Below are positions 9,443 to 25,300 of a stretch of DNA of 64,000 bases, one piece after another (within the stretch, counting starts at the first letter, position 1; each line of letters opens with the position of its first letter). The stretch lies in the NCBI RefSeq assembly GCF_964204645.1, contig NC_134035.1, positions 8,184,501 through 8,248,500 on the forward strand, in the 5' to 3' direction. The notes beneath the pieces are model-generated. The model saw only the letters and a list, made by a program, of their open reading frames with translations, searched no databases and was not told the origin of the DNA. This DNA is from Tubulanus polymorphus. Taxonomy: Eukaryota > Nemertea > Palaeonemertea > Tubulaniformes > Tubulanidae. Made by a program: the position numbers and the translations under genes.

Positions 9443-12400
9443 GTGAGTACGATTTCGATGTTGCGTCTTTTTAGGTCGACGTTATTATGTACTTATTCGG
9501 CATGTATGACGGACAGTGGGCTAGGGGGGGGGGCTTACCACTGCGCTGGCGTAACGTAATTTCGGGAAGAACTGCCGAGGACCCTGCATGTATCGTGTTC
9601 ATTTCGATGCCTTTCAAGCCCCATAAGTACTCCGAATGTAACTAACCATGACCAGCTGCATATTTTGTTAAAATCTGGAACCGTATCAAAATTTGCTCAA
9701 TATTCCATGGAAAAACGAGAAATTTGAAATAATAATCATCGTTGTGACTGGTTACCAATATTTTCACAATTCGCATCATGTCGTCTCATGTTAACTACGG
9801 TAAAACCTCGCCTGACTCGGACCAACTGGGTCTCGCAAAATTGGTCCGAGGCAAGCGAAGTTCGAGTTAAAGATGAGATAGAAGACCTCATGAATTATTT
9901 CGTTTTTGACCCGAATTCTTGAAATTGTACGTATCTTAATGAGGCAAGGTTTAGCCTATATCACGAGAGAAACCACTCAAAAACGTAAATCATTCACGAC
10001 TGGTTTCAGGATCGTGGTTTATCCTTGTGTACCAAAATTATGTAACACGGTGGTGTCACTTTGACCCCCTAGGGATTTATGTGAGGCAACCGAAGATTCC
10101 GAAATGCCCCAGAGGTTTGCTACTAGAGTAGTTATTCAGATATCCGTACTTCAAATTCGTTCACATTTCGAAGAAACTTTAGTTTCGTGTAAATCAGTTT
10201 TCAGTGAAAACAACTACACCAAACTAGATACATGTACTAGAATCCTCAATGAACGGTTTGAAGAGGGACCTTACTGATCGAATTTGAACGCTTTATTTCA
10301 TATTCATTTTCAAATGGAATGTTCCTCTGAAACACTAGCTTTGAACTAGCGTATTTAATTAACTATTTCCGATCGCTTGTTCAGATTTAACTACGAAACC
10401 AAATTTGGCCGCTCTATATAATTCCCAATGACAGCAGGCTTAAGATTACAGATAAGATTACGGATAGACCAATAATTTGTCTCTTTGAGTCGTGTGTACA
10501 TGTATCGAATTGTTTTTCTTCCACGCAGCCTCGTCGACGACAGGTGATGATTTTTGTAGCAATCATTTCCAGTTTTTTGAGTTGTGTATATAATACATTA
10601 TGTAGTACCGTAGGCATATATCTCAATATATAGACCTTCTCTGCTTTCTTAAGTCTCCTACCTAGCTCGCGATTATCGTGTGGTTTTTATACACACCGTC
10701 CCTCGGCAGGAATGCAAACCTCTGATGGCGTTGCGAGACGGCCGTGGTATGAACCAACGCCTGTTTAGCCCCAGTCCGCATTTGGTTGTACAGCTTTGCC
10801 TGATGTCATTATCAGCCGATCGAATGTCTATTTCAATTTGACTTGAGAGCACATCAGGTGGCCTAGCTCAGTCAGTCAGTTTTGGTGGTACGGTACATAC
10901 CTGATAAAAGTCTTGTTAGAGGACGGGCTGTTGACCTAAAACATTGCTTTATGTACCACCAAAACTGACTTGAGCTAGGCCAACTGATGTGCTCTCAAGT
11001 CAAGTGGAAATAGATGTTAACCCTGTTGGATTGTTCTTTTAACCTCACGACAGGACGTCCTTTAAAATGTTGTTGCCCGTACACTCTAAGCAGCCAGCAG
11101 GACTCGAAAAACCTGCTTGTCACTTATTACTGATAGTGAATTATGCTATAGCATTATGTCTTATCCCACTGAGCTACCGAGCCCGCTGTCCATTAGCTCT
11201 AGTTGCTATCCATTAGTTTGTCTGATAGACAACCTGATTGGCATTGTCAATTTTTCAGCGGCTAAGCTATTTGGGCACAAGGTCTATTCTGGTAGGGGTT
11301 CGTACTGCGGTAGAGTCTTGCGACGCCATCTGATTGAATTCCTTGCGAGGGATGATGGGTATATTTTTAAGGGTCACTGGTCCCAGTCACTGGTTCTGTT
11401 GATTTTAACCCGATTGACTAATAGTTGTAGTATCTACCTGTGGACAGTTGCTCAAAACTTAAAGGTAACCGGCTGATAGATACGTTACAATGAACTTTTG
11501 AATGTGGCTATGTCAACTATCCATCGGTTAACTCGAACAATTTTTGAGCAATTGCAGCCGTGGAGTCTAAAACTGAAATATATAAAACCAGCCAGTCTCT
11601 TGTGTTTAGTTGAATACCGACATCATACAGCATTGTTTAACGACAGAAAACATCATTGATTAGTGTTTCATTCTTGCTGTTTTTTCGTTTTGTAGTGTTA
11701 GAGCAGGATTATCCGCAGAAGTTTCTGCCCGACAGTCGGCTCGTCGTCGACGGATTTCTCTGCGTGTTCGACGTCAGTGAGGTCGCGCATCGGCCGGTCG
11801 AGCGACAAGTCGAAATGCTCACTCATATCCTCAACAATATCATGCGAACGAAAAAACCGGTCGTCCTAGTGACGACGAAAATGGACGAGTCCGTCGACGC
11901 GTACGTACGGGAGGCCGAGAAACTGATCTGTCGCAAGGAGTACCGCAATTCGATACAGATCGTCGAAACGTCGGCGCACGACAACGTGAACGTCGAATAC
12001 GCGTTCATCAACCTCGCGCATCTCATCGACAAGAACAAAAACCGTGTGCGCGTCGCGCCGTTCGTCGAGGCGTCGCGCGCGCGCAAAGAAGTGCTCGAAG
12101 TCGCGCACCAGGCGTACGCGCACCTGATCAAAACGCACGTAACGGACTATCACGCCGTGTGGACGACGTGGCGCCAGAAGTACGCCGATAATTCCGATTT
12201 CAATCACTACGTGGAGCTGTACGGCTCGCGTAAGGCGAAAGAGCTGTTCGAACGACACGTGTCGACGTTACGCGATCAACACATCGTTCATCGTAAACAA
12301 CAGTTCATGGATCGTTTACCGGGCGTGCTGTCGACGTTACTACCCGACCTCGAGACCATCGATAACAGGTACGTTTCGGCCCGGTCGCGTAGACCAGGTT

Positions 12401-15400
12401 CCTATTTGTGACCGGTCTTAACTAAATTTAGGTTTTTACTTTGCCGATCTAACAACTGAAGACCAGTTTTATGACCTAACTCTACTTATTGAGTCTCATC
12501 TGCATAACAGGGCCCATGGTCAGGGGCGGATTTAAACTGTAGCAGGAGATACTTCCTTCAAGTACTGTGCTACCATTTCCTATGGTTTTGGCCGATATTC
12601 TCCATATTTGGATCGATCGCCAATGATTTATGCTGAGGCAAAAAATCTGCCATCTTATATTTCTATTACCTAGCCACTTCAGCAGCCACAATATCATAAT
12701 CCAGCCCTTTTAAAATTCCAGCATTGTGGAGAACACTGGCTGAATCCTGTCGTTGTTAACATGTTATTGCAGCTATATACGTTGAATCAGTTTGTTGTGA
12801 AACGACACATTTACGTTCTTGTTTTGAAGGTCGTGGGAGGAAATTCAGCAGATGATTTTGAATCAACCGGAATTTTCCGAGGCGTTCATTCTGTTGGATA
12901 ATACGATGGCCTGGTACGATTATCCGGACGTTCGTATTCCGTTCGATCTCCTGCTCTGTGAGGAGGCCGAAATGATATTCAAAAATCATCTGAATTCTCT
13001 ACAAGCTGAACTACGAAGACAAGAGTAAGTATTAGAATGATTTCTCTAAAATAGTCCAGCAGCACGTGTGCGTGAAAACTCTGAATACTGTGTAGATTAT
13101 TGCGCTAAATCAAGAAATTGAATTATTATCTTTATTCAGTCTGTGCAGAAAGTTCCGTAAACTGCTCTCCGAGCACCAAGCCGTCAAACCGGGCAAACTG
13201 TTGCCGGAGGTGTCGATACATTTGATCGGACGCGAGAGCTACGATCACCTGTCCGAGATGGATCGGTTTCGGGTTTACGAGGACTACCAGCGCACGTTGA
13301 AGGAACGCGCGCGACACGACTTCCTCGAGATGCTCTTCGAAAAGTACGACATGTTCAGCCGTTACGAAACGATACCGAAACTGACGACCGAAGATCTGCA
13401 CGTGATCACGCGGGCCATTCAAGACGAACCGAGGTAAAAGAAAACGAACTCGCTCGATCAGCAAGATCACGTTATCCGTGATGGAACGATCAACGTAAAA
13501 TCCCGCAATTGTTGGAAGACTTAAAAGTTCATTGAAAATACTAGAAATATTTCGGGTGGTTACTACTGCCCTTCTTCAGTATAAAATGATATGTCAATTG
13601 AATACGCAGTAAAAATAAGTACAAGTTTATGGTAATTGTATATTCATAAATTTGAGATAAACTTCTTAGTCTTTCAACAATTGATGGGTACATATTATCC
13701 AGTCTGACCCAAGTGCATGATATAACCCATTTTATTTTCACACATTTGTTTATAATTATAAGGCCCATAAAACATTGGTATTTTATACATCGTACATGGA
13801 CAAAAAGCGCGGTTCAGATTAACTGGCTGAAATACGTAGAGTATGCACGGCACACATTTGGACTAGAAAATTACATCAGATTACGGAGAAACCGTCTCAG
13901 ATAATATGATAATTTGATTAACCCTTTCAGTGCTGACTAATCAATACCCTATAGTGCTGGAGATAATTTGAAAATTTTGAAAAATTCCATCCAAGTGCGT
14001 TGAACGGGAGTACCACTATAGTGCGTATACACCGCGGCGCGGTATATCGTTAATTACTAATATTTCACTATATTTGACAAGTGCTGCCATCTTTCAATAG
14101 AGATAAAAACTAATAACTGATTACACCAATACACTGCAGTGCGGTGTACTAGCAAAATCCATCACCGATTCATACACCGCACTGCGGTGTAGACGCACTG
14201 AAAGGGTTAAGAAAATGCACTGAATGTGATTGAATGATTTTAACGGAATAACCCAAAATCCAGATAACCTTGATCCGAATATAGCAAAATTGACCGTATT
14301 AGAATTGGTTTATTGCGCAAATGCTGACAGGTTCGTCGTTATTTTTCTCGTTTCACAGGTATCAAGCTATGAACCGTTTGGAGGACGATCGTAGGAACAT
14401 GCTTCAAAATCATCTCGCGTTTCTTCAGATGCCGATGGCGGAAACGTGTCCATTCAAAGAGAACTGCGCCGACCGACGAGCCGAGCGAATATTACAATCG
14501 AAAGCGCACAGGTGGGTTATTCGTAATTGTGATCGGATGTGGCATATGTAGACTGGTTCTCTGATCAGCTGAATTAGGACGATTCATCATTATTGGTGGC
14601 TTGCCATTTGTGCGAACCGAAGATAATCAAGGGGCAGGATTTATAGACTGGTATTAACTTGACCCTAACTCAATTTTCTCGTTTGCAGACCTCAAAGTTG
14701 GCATCGGGGATGTCAGTGGATACTGGATCAGGATGAAAGTCATATCAATCTAGTCTTGTTGGGTTCCAATGGATTATCCGATGAACTCTCCACCGAAATA
14801 CGAGTACGTATTGAAATCAAACATTTGCAGGTTAAAATCTGCTGTCTGTATCCTGCACCCCATCAGACAATCTGCTGTCTGTATCGTGCACCCCCTCAGA
14901 CAATCTGCTGTCTGTACTCACCCCTCAGACAATCTGCTGTCTGTACCCTGCATCCCCTCAGACAATCTGCTGTCTGTATCATGCACCCCCTCAGACAATC
15001 CGCTGTCTGTAGGCTCCCACCCCTCAGACAATCTGCTGTCTGTACCTGCACCCCCTCAGACAATCCGCTGTTTGTAGGCTCCCACCCCTCAGACAAGACA
15101 TTCTATCGCAATGCATGTTAGATAAGATCGCCCGGACAAATGGTGATGGCGATCAATTAGTACAGACAGATTGATACCTGTATAAGTTCGACCTTCGGGT
15201 TGAGTCTTTGACCGGAGATAAAACAGAAGACACTAAAAATGTTGCCTCCATTGTTCAGAAACGAAAGAATAACTTTTGTAATTTGATTTCTTTGTTTAGA
15301 ATCAATGTATAGATGATGAGTACGCGCACGGTGAAACGATACACAGTTTAGATTATCGACCTATAGATGGCGACGTAACACTGCCTCATAATTCACTGAA

Positions 15401-18400
15401 AACCGACAGTTTCTCTCCCCACGGTAAGAGTTATCCCCATTGCCTCTCTTCATCCAGGAGTAAATGGGTACCTGGTATGATAGATCACTCCTTAGTTTTT
15501 AGCAGCTGCTCGGATGTTACTTCTCCCCAGGGAGAGATATAGGCTGAGGGTAATAATGCGAACAAATGAAAAAGGCCTGTCAACATTGTTTCAGTGAAAC
15601 AAAGCACCCCCTCTCCTGGATCCGCGCCTGTGCAGTGAGCGCATGTACCAGATATTTACAATTTTTCAAATATCCGCTTTCTATACGTTTTACAGGTTGC
15701 ATATGCATATACTCATCGCCTGCAAGTCTGTTGTATTTAAAAGACAGTCTCGATAAGACGTTATTCACGACGGAAGCGGAACGCGGCGGCGGCGGATTCC
15801 AGGGACTGCCGACGGTCGTCGTGTTCGCGTACGACCCGTCGGTGTCGGAGAAAGTTCTCAATAATCTGCGCGAGGAGGGGCAAAATCTAGCCGATCGGTA
15901 AGTACTACGACACGCGACGTTTTCGGTATTCAGATTTGATTGCAGATGCATTTTCTTATTTTATGGCTTAATTATTGACATAGAAAATTGCAGTAAATTC
16001 GTCCTCGGATTCGGGATAAAATGCTGACTTATGACCTAAGAAAGTACTGACTTTATTTAGCCTCAGTCTGACCGCTACAAACTGATTGTTACCGCACAAA
16101 CTTCAAATAAAAACCAGTGGAGCCGTGCTTCAATTTCTTCTGTACTTCAATCATAATGGAATCAACATTTCTCTTTAAGTAAATCAATTATCAGTGAAAA
16201 CAATTAAACTATACCAAACACAGAGTGGTGAAAAAATCGAACTAATATGTGCTTGGTATTTGGTGGGTCATATGATAAAACACATGTAATGCCTCTTGGC
16301 TTTTAGTAAGCATTGAAATATAATTGTTTAATGCTTTTAGTGTGTATCAACAAAGTTAATGGTTTAAAAAAGGGGATCACGTATGGATTTGGCATTTGAA
16401 AGTTGATTGAAAATGCAGCGAGCGCGGTCGGCTCCATGTGAACACTGATGATTGTTATCGATTGTTTTCAGGTTGCAGTGTCCGTTCATCGACTTCCACT
16501 CGGCGCTCGTGCTCGAAAATCACAAACGATTTCACGAATCGCAAGTGAAACGCTGCGTGAATTTACTGTTGGACAGCATCAAACATCGGTCGAGTTTCGT
16601 TGAACTGATGCGCTGCGGTCACTGGGATCCCGATATGAGGTGCGTATCGATCTCCGTGTCTCCCTCATTTAATGACAGGAGAATGAGAACTCTTTTCGTT
16701 TGAAATAAAACCCTTCAACAGCGCTGGCTAACTGCATGACTAATCACCCAGTTCCATAGACATAGCTAAGACTTACAACGGGTCTTAGCCAAGCTTAGCC
16801 CAGTTCTATAACCAATCTAACAACTTAACACGGGTTTTTTAGCCAAGCTTAGCCTAGTTCTAATCTATAACCGATCTAACTACTACTTCAGACGGGTCTT
16901 AGCCTAGTTCTATAACCGATCTAACAACTTAAGACCAGTCCTTACTATCTAATTCTTACGTTTCAACTAAGGAACCAGCCCATGGTCCCATCTCGGAAAA
17001 AAACGTCGAACTAAATATCTCGGTTGTATGATCACTATTCGTTTCTTCGTGTTTTCCGTGCGGACGGAAATTGAAACTTGTCCATTTTATGCTTCAACTT
17101 ATTCATGAGGAACTGGAGCCGTTTCCTAAAGCTATTAGCCATTTATTTTGATAGTTCAGTTCATTGATAGCATAGTCTGCGGACTTTTCAATAAAATTAC
17201 AATTACCTCAGTTTTCATACATCATCAAAGCATGCAACCTAAAATCCTTAGGCTGGCTTCAGTTGAACCTATCGCGGTTGAGGCAATAGCAATTCCAGAA
17301 TACGAACTCTCTACTGGCAGCTATTCCCGGGACCAATCAAACCCGCTAAAACCTGCTTTGATTTCTAGAATTCAGGGACCAGTTGCTCAAAACTTGGTAA
17401 CCAGTTAATAGTTGACTTAGTAACGATTAAAGGTACATTTATACTGCAGTATTTATCCACCGGTTATCTTTAACCGACTTTTGAGCGACTGGGCCCGGCA
17501 GTTGAATGGTTGGTGATTTGATTTTCCGATTAGGAATTATATTGTATATACTGACCGGATGACCATTTTTGATACTTTGTAGACCGCCTGCCTACGGCGT
17601 GAGGTAAAAAACGTGCTAATCGATATATAATATCATAAACGTCATTGTTGTTTTATTCGTATTCATGTTGAAAACGTGCAATCAAAAAAACCAGTATTCC
17701 TCTGTTAACCGACGCAGTCAGCATGTGATGCTAGTACGGTGTATCTCCTGATGCATGTTCGTCACAAAAAAAGAAATTAGAAGTTGGAAATATACATTCA
17801 TTTTTTCAGATGTTTCGTGTCATATATACAGAATGGAACCTTATTACAATGAGCTTCCATATATACCCAGGCACTAGTATCGTAGACTAGTATTACCTTT
17901 AACCTGGGGGCTAACTAAATTCGTTATCAATTGCGTTAGCCCGCAGGTTAAAGGGGATTCCAGTCTTACGAACAGCGACAGAAAATACGCGCATAGTAAA
18001 TGATAATTCATTATGATATCCAGTGCGCAATCGACACAACTTTCTTAATTTGGGCTCGGAAGTTTCGGTTCTTTCATTGTAACAAGGTTGCGCCATATTC
18101 AACCCTTTCTATTTCTTGAAGACACGGCTGCCATCTCCTTATGACATCATTATGACACCTTGATGATGTCATAGCGGGATCGGCATCGGCCGTCATCTTT
18201 TCTGTATGTTACTCCAGACAGAACGCGATGAAATAATCATGAGGTACCGGCATCGCTACTGTGGCAAGCGAGGAATCTGCGATGATCCGCTAGGTGTTGC
18301 TGGTGGTTACTCGGTTACCGCGCTTCAATTTCTTCTACATTTTGAATCAACTTTTCCGATTAGTAAATCAATTTTCTGTGAAATGTATAGCGTGCACTAT

Positions 18401-19269
18401 AAAGCAAAGAATCAAATCTTAAATCTATGTAATGACTCATTTTATTTGTGGTTTTGGAAGCCATAAACAACGAGTTAAAATTTCTTTGAGAAATGAACTA
18501 ATTTTCACTATGAATAACGCGGTGTTGCGCCATCTGGTGAGTGCCGGTATCCCGTCGATGCTGTTGTTATATCGTAATCGTTTCGTTCGTTGAATTTTCA
18601 GTATTTTTAAGCGTCTGCCGTGTTGTTATTGTTTTTCGTCGTTGCATGAACAAAAATTTCACCGATTGGATATTTTCCAATTTCAGGGTAGTGATGTGTT
18701 TGATGTGCGGCGACGGCTACAACATGGAGGTGCCGCTCGGGCCGCTGCTCGCTCATCAATGCTGCAGCGTCACGATCGGCAACAACGGACGCAATACGGT
18801 GCACGTCGAGGCGTATCTCGGCGACGGCAAACGTAAAATCGACGTGAACGTGACGTCGTATCACGGAGCCAGCTCGCTAGTCAATATGGAACTGTTCCAC
18901 GGATATATACTCGTCTATTCGGCGAAACGTAAAGCGTCGCTGGCTGCGCTCAAGTAAGTTTCCATCCGAATTCGATTTATTAGCAGTTATCATACTCACA
19001 TAGTTTCATACTCACCACCTCGTGCACTTCGATCAGCCAATCAGTTTCTAGAAGCTAGTTGTCCCTTTGTTTCATAGTCAATCTATAGGTAGTCGGGCAT
19101 TTTCCAACAGCGCCCCAAAATTGTGGAACCAGCTTCCGCTTAGCCTTCGTGCTATCACTTCATTAGATCAATTCAGGAAGCAGCTAAAATGCTTCCTTTT
19201 TAAGGAGGCATTTTATAATTTGTAAAGCGCTTTGAGCAGCTTAGCTGGATTTAGCGCTATATATGATCC

Positions 19270-19301
<32 letters not shown>

Positions 19302-22300
19302 GACGCGATAGTTGATATAACCTCGTAATGATTCAAAAACCTGGTGGAATGGGACTTACCGCATGCCACTAGAAACTCGGGCCAACAGTAGGTCGTTTAT
19401 AACTTCGTGACTCTCATCGACAAAATCGAGCAAATTCTCTTCGATTATTTTTCGCAGAGTATTCCTCGCGGCGAATCCTCAAGCACCGATCCTCATCCTG
19501 GCGGTGACCGAGAGCGGCGGCGCGAACGCGTTCTTCGCCAACGAATTCACGCAGAGCCTCATCACCGAGGGCAACGCGATCGCCGACGAACTCAACGCTA
19601 AATTCATGACGACCAGCGCGAATTTTGCTCAACAAGGTACGTGCCGGTTACTTCACTGATAGTTGCGCGCAAAAGTTGAAATCCCCTTATAAGCTCCCAA
19701 TGTGCAGACGATGAAGAGAAGAAACTTGTTTCCCGGAATCACAATATTTTGTTACGACAGTCGATTGAGAGATTGTAGTTCATGACATGTTCAATGATTG
19801 TGGTGACTTTCGAGGTCATTGGTTTCTGTAAATGGTCACCAAGGGGCGTTGAACATTGAAATCGTCAGATTGTTGAGCATTTCAAACTGCCTCCCCTGTC
19901 CCTGGACCCCTTGTTTTTCGGAAGGACATTGGAAAATTGTGGCGAGGCAATTGTGATCCTTAAGCTACCATCCGCCCCTGCAACTATCTCTTCCAGATCT
20001 GAAACCCGGATTATGTCATATTATCAGTCACTTTGAAATCCATTTGGAGAATGATTGTGCCGATCGTTGTAAGATTTGAATTGTTGATTTCAGTCGCTGT
20101 GTATACGCCGTTCATGAAAGAATGCTGGGAATCGAAGGACACGACCGAAGCCGCCAGTTACGCTATATACGACCCCGATTCTCCGTGGCACGATCACCTG
20201 TACGGGCCGCCGCGTCACCTCTCACTGTCGACGCGGGTACCCGTACCGAAAGGCATCTATTTCACCGCTCCGGATAATAACAGGTACACAACCGATAGCA
20301 TAAGATTGTGGTTATATTCTGATTCAAAAAAGCTATCTAGTAGATGAAAACCTGTAGAAGAAAGATTAAAAAGTATGGAAAAGCCACTGTTATGTAGTCT
20401 AACGTACAAGGCAATACTTATGTTTCATCATAACAAAATGAAATGCTTTTCACAAAGTGTTTTGAGGAAAAGTTTTACCCACAAATGATAAAACCTTCGA
20501 TAAAGCCATCAATGCACACAACATTTTCTACTGTGAAAAAGAATCAAAATTTTCAAGAAAGTTTAAGATCTTGTTTGATGTCTTTTTCCGATGATCAAGT
20601 CATAGTTGACCCGAGAGCTCATAAGATCTTGAGACAAATGAATCAGCAGTCAGCGATCACGTGTGTACTACCGCTGTTCTTACGATGATCTAGTCTAGTC
20701 ATAAATTGACCTGAGCTAGGCTTTATGTTACGCCATAGTCAGGCCAACTAACTCCAGAGGGGTTCTTTAGGCGCCATCTGTGCCACACAGACCACCTTCA
20801 CTTATCTCTCGCGTTGTGTGTATGTGCCCAATCTGGATGTAGCAAGGTGTCCCACAGAAACAGTTATGCAATTTCGCCGGTAAAATTTGTTTGTGTCGTT
20901 ATTATTTACAGGGATTCCGATTCGGAGCCGTTGTATGATCAGCCGAGCGGATTCGACCGCTGCGGCTCCGACAGCGAACCGGAGAGGGCGTCGTCGTCGT
21001 CGCCGCCGTATTACGACTCGACGACGCAGTGTAATAATAACGGTATTTACTGCGAGATACCCGCCGATCATAACCCCGATTCTAGTCATCTACGACGCAC
21101 CGGTAAGTACGGGTCGAATCGCAGAGGTGTGAAAAGGTGATCAACTTTCCTTGCGGTTTATGGATGTAATCAGTAATTTTCTAATTTTCTCTATTGAAAC
21201 TCACACATGACATTAGTAAATGACGGTATACTGCTCCATGGTGTAGACGCACTATAGCGGTTTGCCCATTATGAACACAATGGCGTCGAATTTTTCAAAA
21301 TCCTCAAATTATCGCTTAAGGATTTATCGTCTGTAATGAAAGATTTAATGAATAATCCCACGATGTTGGTGTTTCAATGTTTATTCATCTGACAGTTTGA
21401 AATTTATCTAAACCCAATCTTCAGAGAAACTGCAATGATCTTTGTTTCTCTGGAGATGAGATTTTTCATTATCTTCATCACTGAGAATGTATCGGTTAAT
21501 CTGTCGGTTGCAGTAATTGAAAATGAACTATGTTTTTAGTCGGTGGAGTTAAATCTTACCGAAAACTGCGACGCTGCGATCTGGCTCGACCAAGTTAGTC
21601 CTTCCGACAAATCCAAAACCACGAAATCTTTTTTCATGGAAATTGTGCGCTGTAAAATGAAAACCTGGGTATTCAGACGATACCTGGTCAGTTGGCAACT
21701 AACAAACTTGCGTCCCAGGGCCCGGTTTTATAGACTGGTATTAACTTTAACCTGGGGGCTAACTTAGTTCATTTTCAATTGAGTTAGCCTGTGGGTTAAA
21801 GTTAGTATCAGTCTATAAAACCGGGCCGGTGTGTTCAAACGTTCCCTTTCATTCTACTCATTAACCACCGCCACGTGAAGTCTGAACTTCAATTTTATAG
21901 ACGCTCATGCATTATGAATACCTTATCTGGAAGCAACGGTGTTCGTATGAATGCGAATATTATTACTTTCCATGGACAAATGACTCTATAATTCAGTAGG
22001 AGAATAAACCCACGACTATATAGAAAAACCGGTAGAAGGAACGTATCGATTCAATTCTCTGAGACATTTTCAAAACAGTTATGAGAAAATTTTTCTATGA
22101 GAATTTTGTCGAAGCGTTTGTACTCCTTCGAGGTTTTCTACGTTAGATCGCGAGTGTCTTCTCCGCGAGAATATTACCATCGAATAGTATCGAATGAGTA
22201 AAATTTGTAGCGATTTTCGCGCGTTCAGAAGGAAAACGAAAAAAAAAAATCTAACTCGTCATCGACGCCGCTACAAAAACCCGGATTCGTTTCAGAGCTG

Positions 22301-25300
22301 TATCGAAAAAAATTCGCCGACAACCGTTCGTGCAAAACAGAGGGCGGCGACGCTTCGTTCGACCGCCTCGAACCGCCTGCGCCGCAGCCTCATTATCAGT
22401 TCCGAAAGTCAAAAAGTATGAAACTCGCGTTGCAGGAATACGACGAAGGTGAAGACAACGAACGCATTACGTGCTTAAATTTCATCCTCGCTCGGTAGCG
22501 ATTTGAAATCTTTGACTCCCGGACTCATTTTTGGATTACGAATGATACTCTTTGACCCAGTTCCATAGTTCTATGTTAAAAAATTAGATTCCTGGTCCCA
22601 GTTCTATATGTCTAGTTTACAATGTAGATTCCTGGACCCAGTTCCTTATTTCCAGGTTAAAAGGTAGATTCCTAGACTTAGTTCCATGGTTCTAGGTTAG
22701 AAGATTCCTAGACCCAGTTACACATTCTAAGTTAAAAGGTAGATTCCTAGACCCAGTTCCCTAGTTCTAGGTTATAAGGTAGATTCCTGGACATAGTTCC
22801 ATTGTTCTAGGTTAAAAGGTAGTAGATTCAGATCTAGGTTAAAAGGTAGATTCCTAGACCCAGTTTCCTAGTTCTAGGTTAGAAGGTAGATTCCTAGACC
22901 CAGTTACACTTTCTAAGTTAAAAGGTAGATTCCTAGACCCAGTTCCCTAGTTCTAGGTTAGAAGGTAGATTCCTGGACTCAGTTCCATAGTTCTAGGTTA
23001 AAAGGTAGATTCATATCTAGATTAAAAGGTAGATTCCTAGACCCGGTTCCCTAGTTCTAGGTTAGAAGGTAGATTCCTGGACTCAGTTCCATAGTTCTAG
23101 GTTAAAAGGTAGATTCATATCTAGATTAAAAGGTAGATTCCTAGACCCAGTTCCTTAGTTCTAGGTTAGAAGGTAGATTCCTGGGCTCAGTACCATAGTC
23201 CTAGGTTTAAAGATTAGCTCCTAGACCCAGTTCCTTAGTTATCTGCAGTAAAAATCTAGATTCTAAACCCAGTTTAATAACTCGATCTACGTGATCTACC
23301 GGGTTGAATCGCTGCTGAGGGAGGATCGTGTATGGTGTACCCGATCACGCATTTAATCACTAAAAACACCAGTGTTTTTTTCTCTCTCTCGTTTTCCCTT
23401 TGTCGAGTCGCCAGTCACACGTTCACGCATAAACACACACACAATGTTCTATCGCTCTTCTCTCAATCAGTATCACGTGTAGTACCCTCCGATTATTTCA
23501 TTGCCGGCGTTGTTTTAAGTTGTCAGAACGTAAGCATCCGTTCATTTGTGTTTGTCGTGAGGTATATTGCCGCCAATATATTGACTTCATTAGTTCCTTT
23601 GTTCACCATTTGTTCGCAAGCAAGTTTTTATTCTGTATGTACCACGTATACATATGTACACAACTGTACACGAATTTCTTCGTTTGTTTTGGCGACTTGT
23701 TTTTTTTTTCCACGGAAACCGATATCCGAATGATCGTTGAATGGTAACCCTTGCTAATAGGGTCCTTGGGTACTAATGAAGAGGTTAAGTCGATCGGATG
23801 AATAAACATTTGTGTGACGGGGTATCCAAGGGTCGGCCGGTTAGCGCGAAGTTCGTTCATGTTGACCTCAGTAGATAACGAACATAGTGACCATGAAAAT
23901 TGCGTCGTTACAGCTATATGTTATGCGATGGTTAACTTATGAGAACTGGCTCCCGAAAATGATTTCCAATTGATAAATGATCAACGGTGGGACTAATTTT
24001 TTCCTCCCACTCTTCACACGATTCTATACTCATTCTGATGAAAGTGCTGTGTAAACATTATATCCAACTTGTTGAATTTCACAGTTACCCGTTATTGTAA
24101 TTACTCATATTTCACTCGTTTGTCTCTGCGAGGAAAATGTTCTAAACCCGATGATATACATGATATATTAGCGATTGGTAATGACGTAAAAATCCAACAT
24201 TAGAATGAAAAAGATATTCTGAAAATGGTGAAGTTAAAAGATTGTAAGAATCTGAAAAGTCCTAAAAGTACTAGATCAAGGAAACTTTTCCGACTTATTT
24301 TTCATTTTAAGCGTCGAATCTTGATATTTTCGTTAAAACGGTGTTACGTCGAAGGTTATGAAGAATTAGCCTTTGATAGGACTCGTATAGAAATGAAGGA
24401 GATACTGTTTATTGGATTTTGAGCTCTTCTTTTCGTCAAAAGTTTATGCACATTTTTTGGTTCGTTTCCGCAAGACCCGAGCGCACACACTGTTATCTAT
24501 ACGGTGGCTGATTCGGGCCGTAATGTGAAATTTCAGATATGCAATTAATGAGGGCACCAGAATGACGAAAGAAACAGATAACGTCAAACGTTATTTGTAA
24601 ATTTTATTAAAAGAAAATTTGACGTTTCTTTTCGTTGTAGTACCCTCGTTTTCATATCCCAAGTGTTACGTTATGCCTCGAATCAGCCACCGGCATAATC
24701 ATCACAGCCGTATATTGAAAACTGTTTTGTTGCTATCATTATACCACCGAGTTATTGTGAATCTTTTTTCGTGTGACAGTTTATTCGGCACGTCTTGCTT
24801 GTTTTTGATATACACACCTGTATCCCGTGAAAACTCTTGAAAAAATCCGTTATCAATTGCGTAATACGTGTACCGTATAATGCTTGAGTATTTCTATAAG
24901 CGATTTTCATTTTGAAAACAACTTGTAAATACAGTAGACTCGTGGACCGATTTCCATAATTCTCAGTTTCAGATTTATCGTTCACTGTCGACTTTCTGTT
25001 TTCTGTGTCGGGCTCTAGTTGAATTCACAGTGTCATCAGTTAAAGATAAACAAAAGTAAAGTTGGATATTATGTTAAAACTCGCTGCTGAACGCTATAGC
25101 AGCGGTGAAGTAACTCGCTCGAAATTTTCTTTTTCATGATCACGGGTTAATTCGCGTAATTACTGCGTTAAGAATGAAACCAGTTAACCAATTAAGAGTA
25201 AAACATGAGTCTACTGTATTCATTTATATAGAGAATTCCACACTAAAGTTTTTCTTTCAGCTATAAATTTATTCATCCGACGTTACGACTATTTCCTAAT

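Noticed and set aside
14756-15121. Cys/Pro-rich repeat ORFs on both strands
   Set aside because: By-product of the CAGACAATCTGCTGTCTG minisatellite; the true coding part of this stretch is p190 exon 6 ending at 14803.
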